Source: Trissonchulus latispiculum
Taxonomy: Eukaryota > Nematoda > Enoplea > Enoplida > Ironidae
Direction of reading: 5' to 3'
DNA: 64,000 nucleotides
Assembly (NCBI GenBank): GCA_030248195.1
Contig: JASAND010026680.1
Location: 94,838 to 158,837, forward strand
Below the pieces are notes generated by a model, which made no database searches, was not told the origin of the DNA, and saw only the letters and a list, made by a program, of their open reading frames with translations. Below are positions 63,839 to 64,000 of the stretch, in pieces. How positions within the stretch are numbered: the stretch's first letter is position 1; the number at the start of each line of letters is the position of its first letter. A program made the position numbers and the translations under genes.

Positions 63839-64000
63839 TGAAACTTTGACACAAAATCAGACGTTTTTCGTTAGAGATTTAATAACAAGACTGATTATCA
63901 CAAACAGACAAGACTAGACAGTGTTAGCGAAAATATGCAAATTAGTCTGTAGCTGAGTCTGTTAGTTTCATTCAAGGCTGCTTGCAGAGTAGCAGCATGA
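63839..64000 (-). repeat. 5' LTR of the BEL/Pao element, cut by the window end
   Basis: It matches the left LTR over its full visible length. By comparison with the left copy only about two bases (CA) are missing at the window edge. It carries the intact insertion site of the foldback present in the left LTR. Confidence 0.9.

Larger units (their letters stand above)
57652..64000 (-). mobile_element. BEL/Pao LTR retrotransposon, nearly complete but frameshifted
   Basis: The element lies on the minus strand between two LTRs starting TGAAAC.TTGACAC: the left (3') at 57652-58189 and the right (5') from 63839, cut by the window end. In transcript order there are gag, zinc knuckles, protease, reverse transcriptase, RNase H, integrase and a DUF5641-like tail, the BEL/Pao order. 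A candidate primer-binding site (minus strand TGGTGCCGAAA) directly abuts the 5' LTR. Several frameshifts show it is no longer autonomous. I see no envelope gene. Its right-hand target duplication is outside the window. Confidence 0.92.

Noticed and set aside
57652..64000. Envelope gene in the BEL/Pao element
   Set aside because: Between the DUF5641-like tail and the LTR there is only about 400 bp with no recognisable motif or membrane segment.

Overview
The window is nuclear DNA from an animal. It has spliced genes with GT/AG introns and a clear Rab-family GTPase split over six exons. It also carries a BEL/Pao LTR retrotransposon (a group known only from animals) and a Penelope-like element with a GIY-YIG endonuclease. 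I cannot name the species. AT-rich DNA packed with runs of G or C, long perfect palindromes and short transposon relics points to an invertebrate with a repeat-rich genome.

Layout. Positions 684-6448 (+) hold the last seven exons (819 codons visible) of a large, Ser/Arg/Pro-rich, probably disordered protein that I do not recognise. A separate possible terminal exon lies at 12433-12591. On the minus strand, 7698-9463 holds a two-exon candidate gene for a 142-residue Gly/Leu-rich protein. Positions 9464-21255 are nearly gene-free and filled with foldback elements and a 145-bp satellite. The minus-strand Rab35 gene spans 21256-40122 and encodes 203 residues. Its introns hold foldbacks, hAT-type MITEs, a 149-bp satellite with a three-unit higher-order repeat, and a related 147-bp array cut in two by another element. 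A foldback of 2.4 kb ends 147 bp upstream of the Rab35 start codon. Positions 42717-56338 are a mosaic of nested non-autonomous DNA transposons, several datable by target-site duplications. A 5'-truncated Penelope element (56339-57651) is followed by a frameshifted BEL/Pao element (57652 to the window end). The left LTR of the BEL element carries its own foldback insertion.

The genes do not form a pathway. Rab35 is the only one with a confident function (endocytic recycling, in known relatives). The main novelty is in the repeats. There is a MITE family with CTGG...CCAG ends and mostly 5-bp target duplications, and a foldback family whose arms share a modular plan although most of their sequence has diverged. 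There are TTAA-flanked foldbacks, a CATAGGTGTACC family with 8-bp duplications, and three satellites with units of about 145-149 bp, two of which share a core sequence. Insertion order can be read from exact duplications: in one case (52979-55169) two elements sit inside a third, and all three duplications are preserved.

All coordinates were read by eye. Family assignments come from motif recognition, not from database searches.
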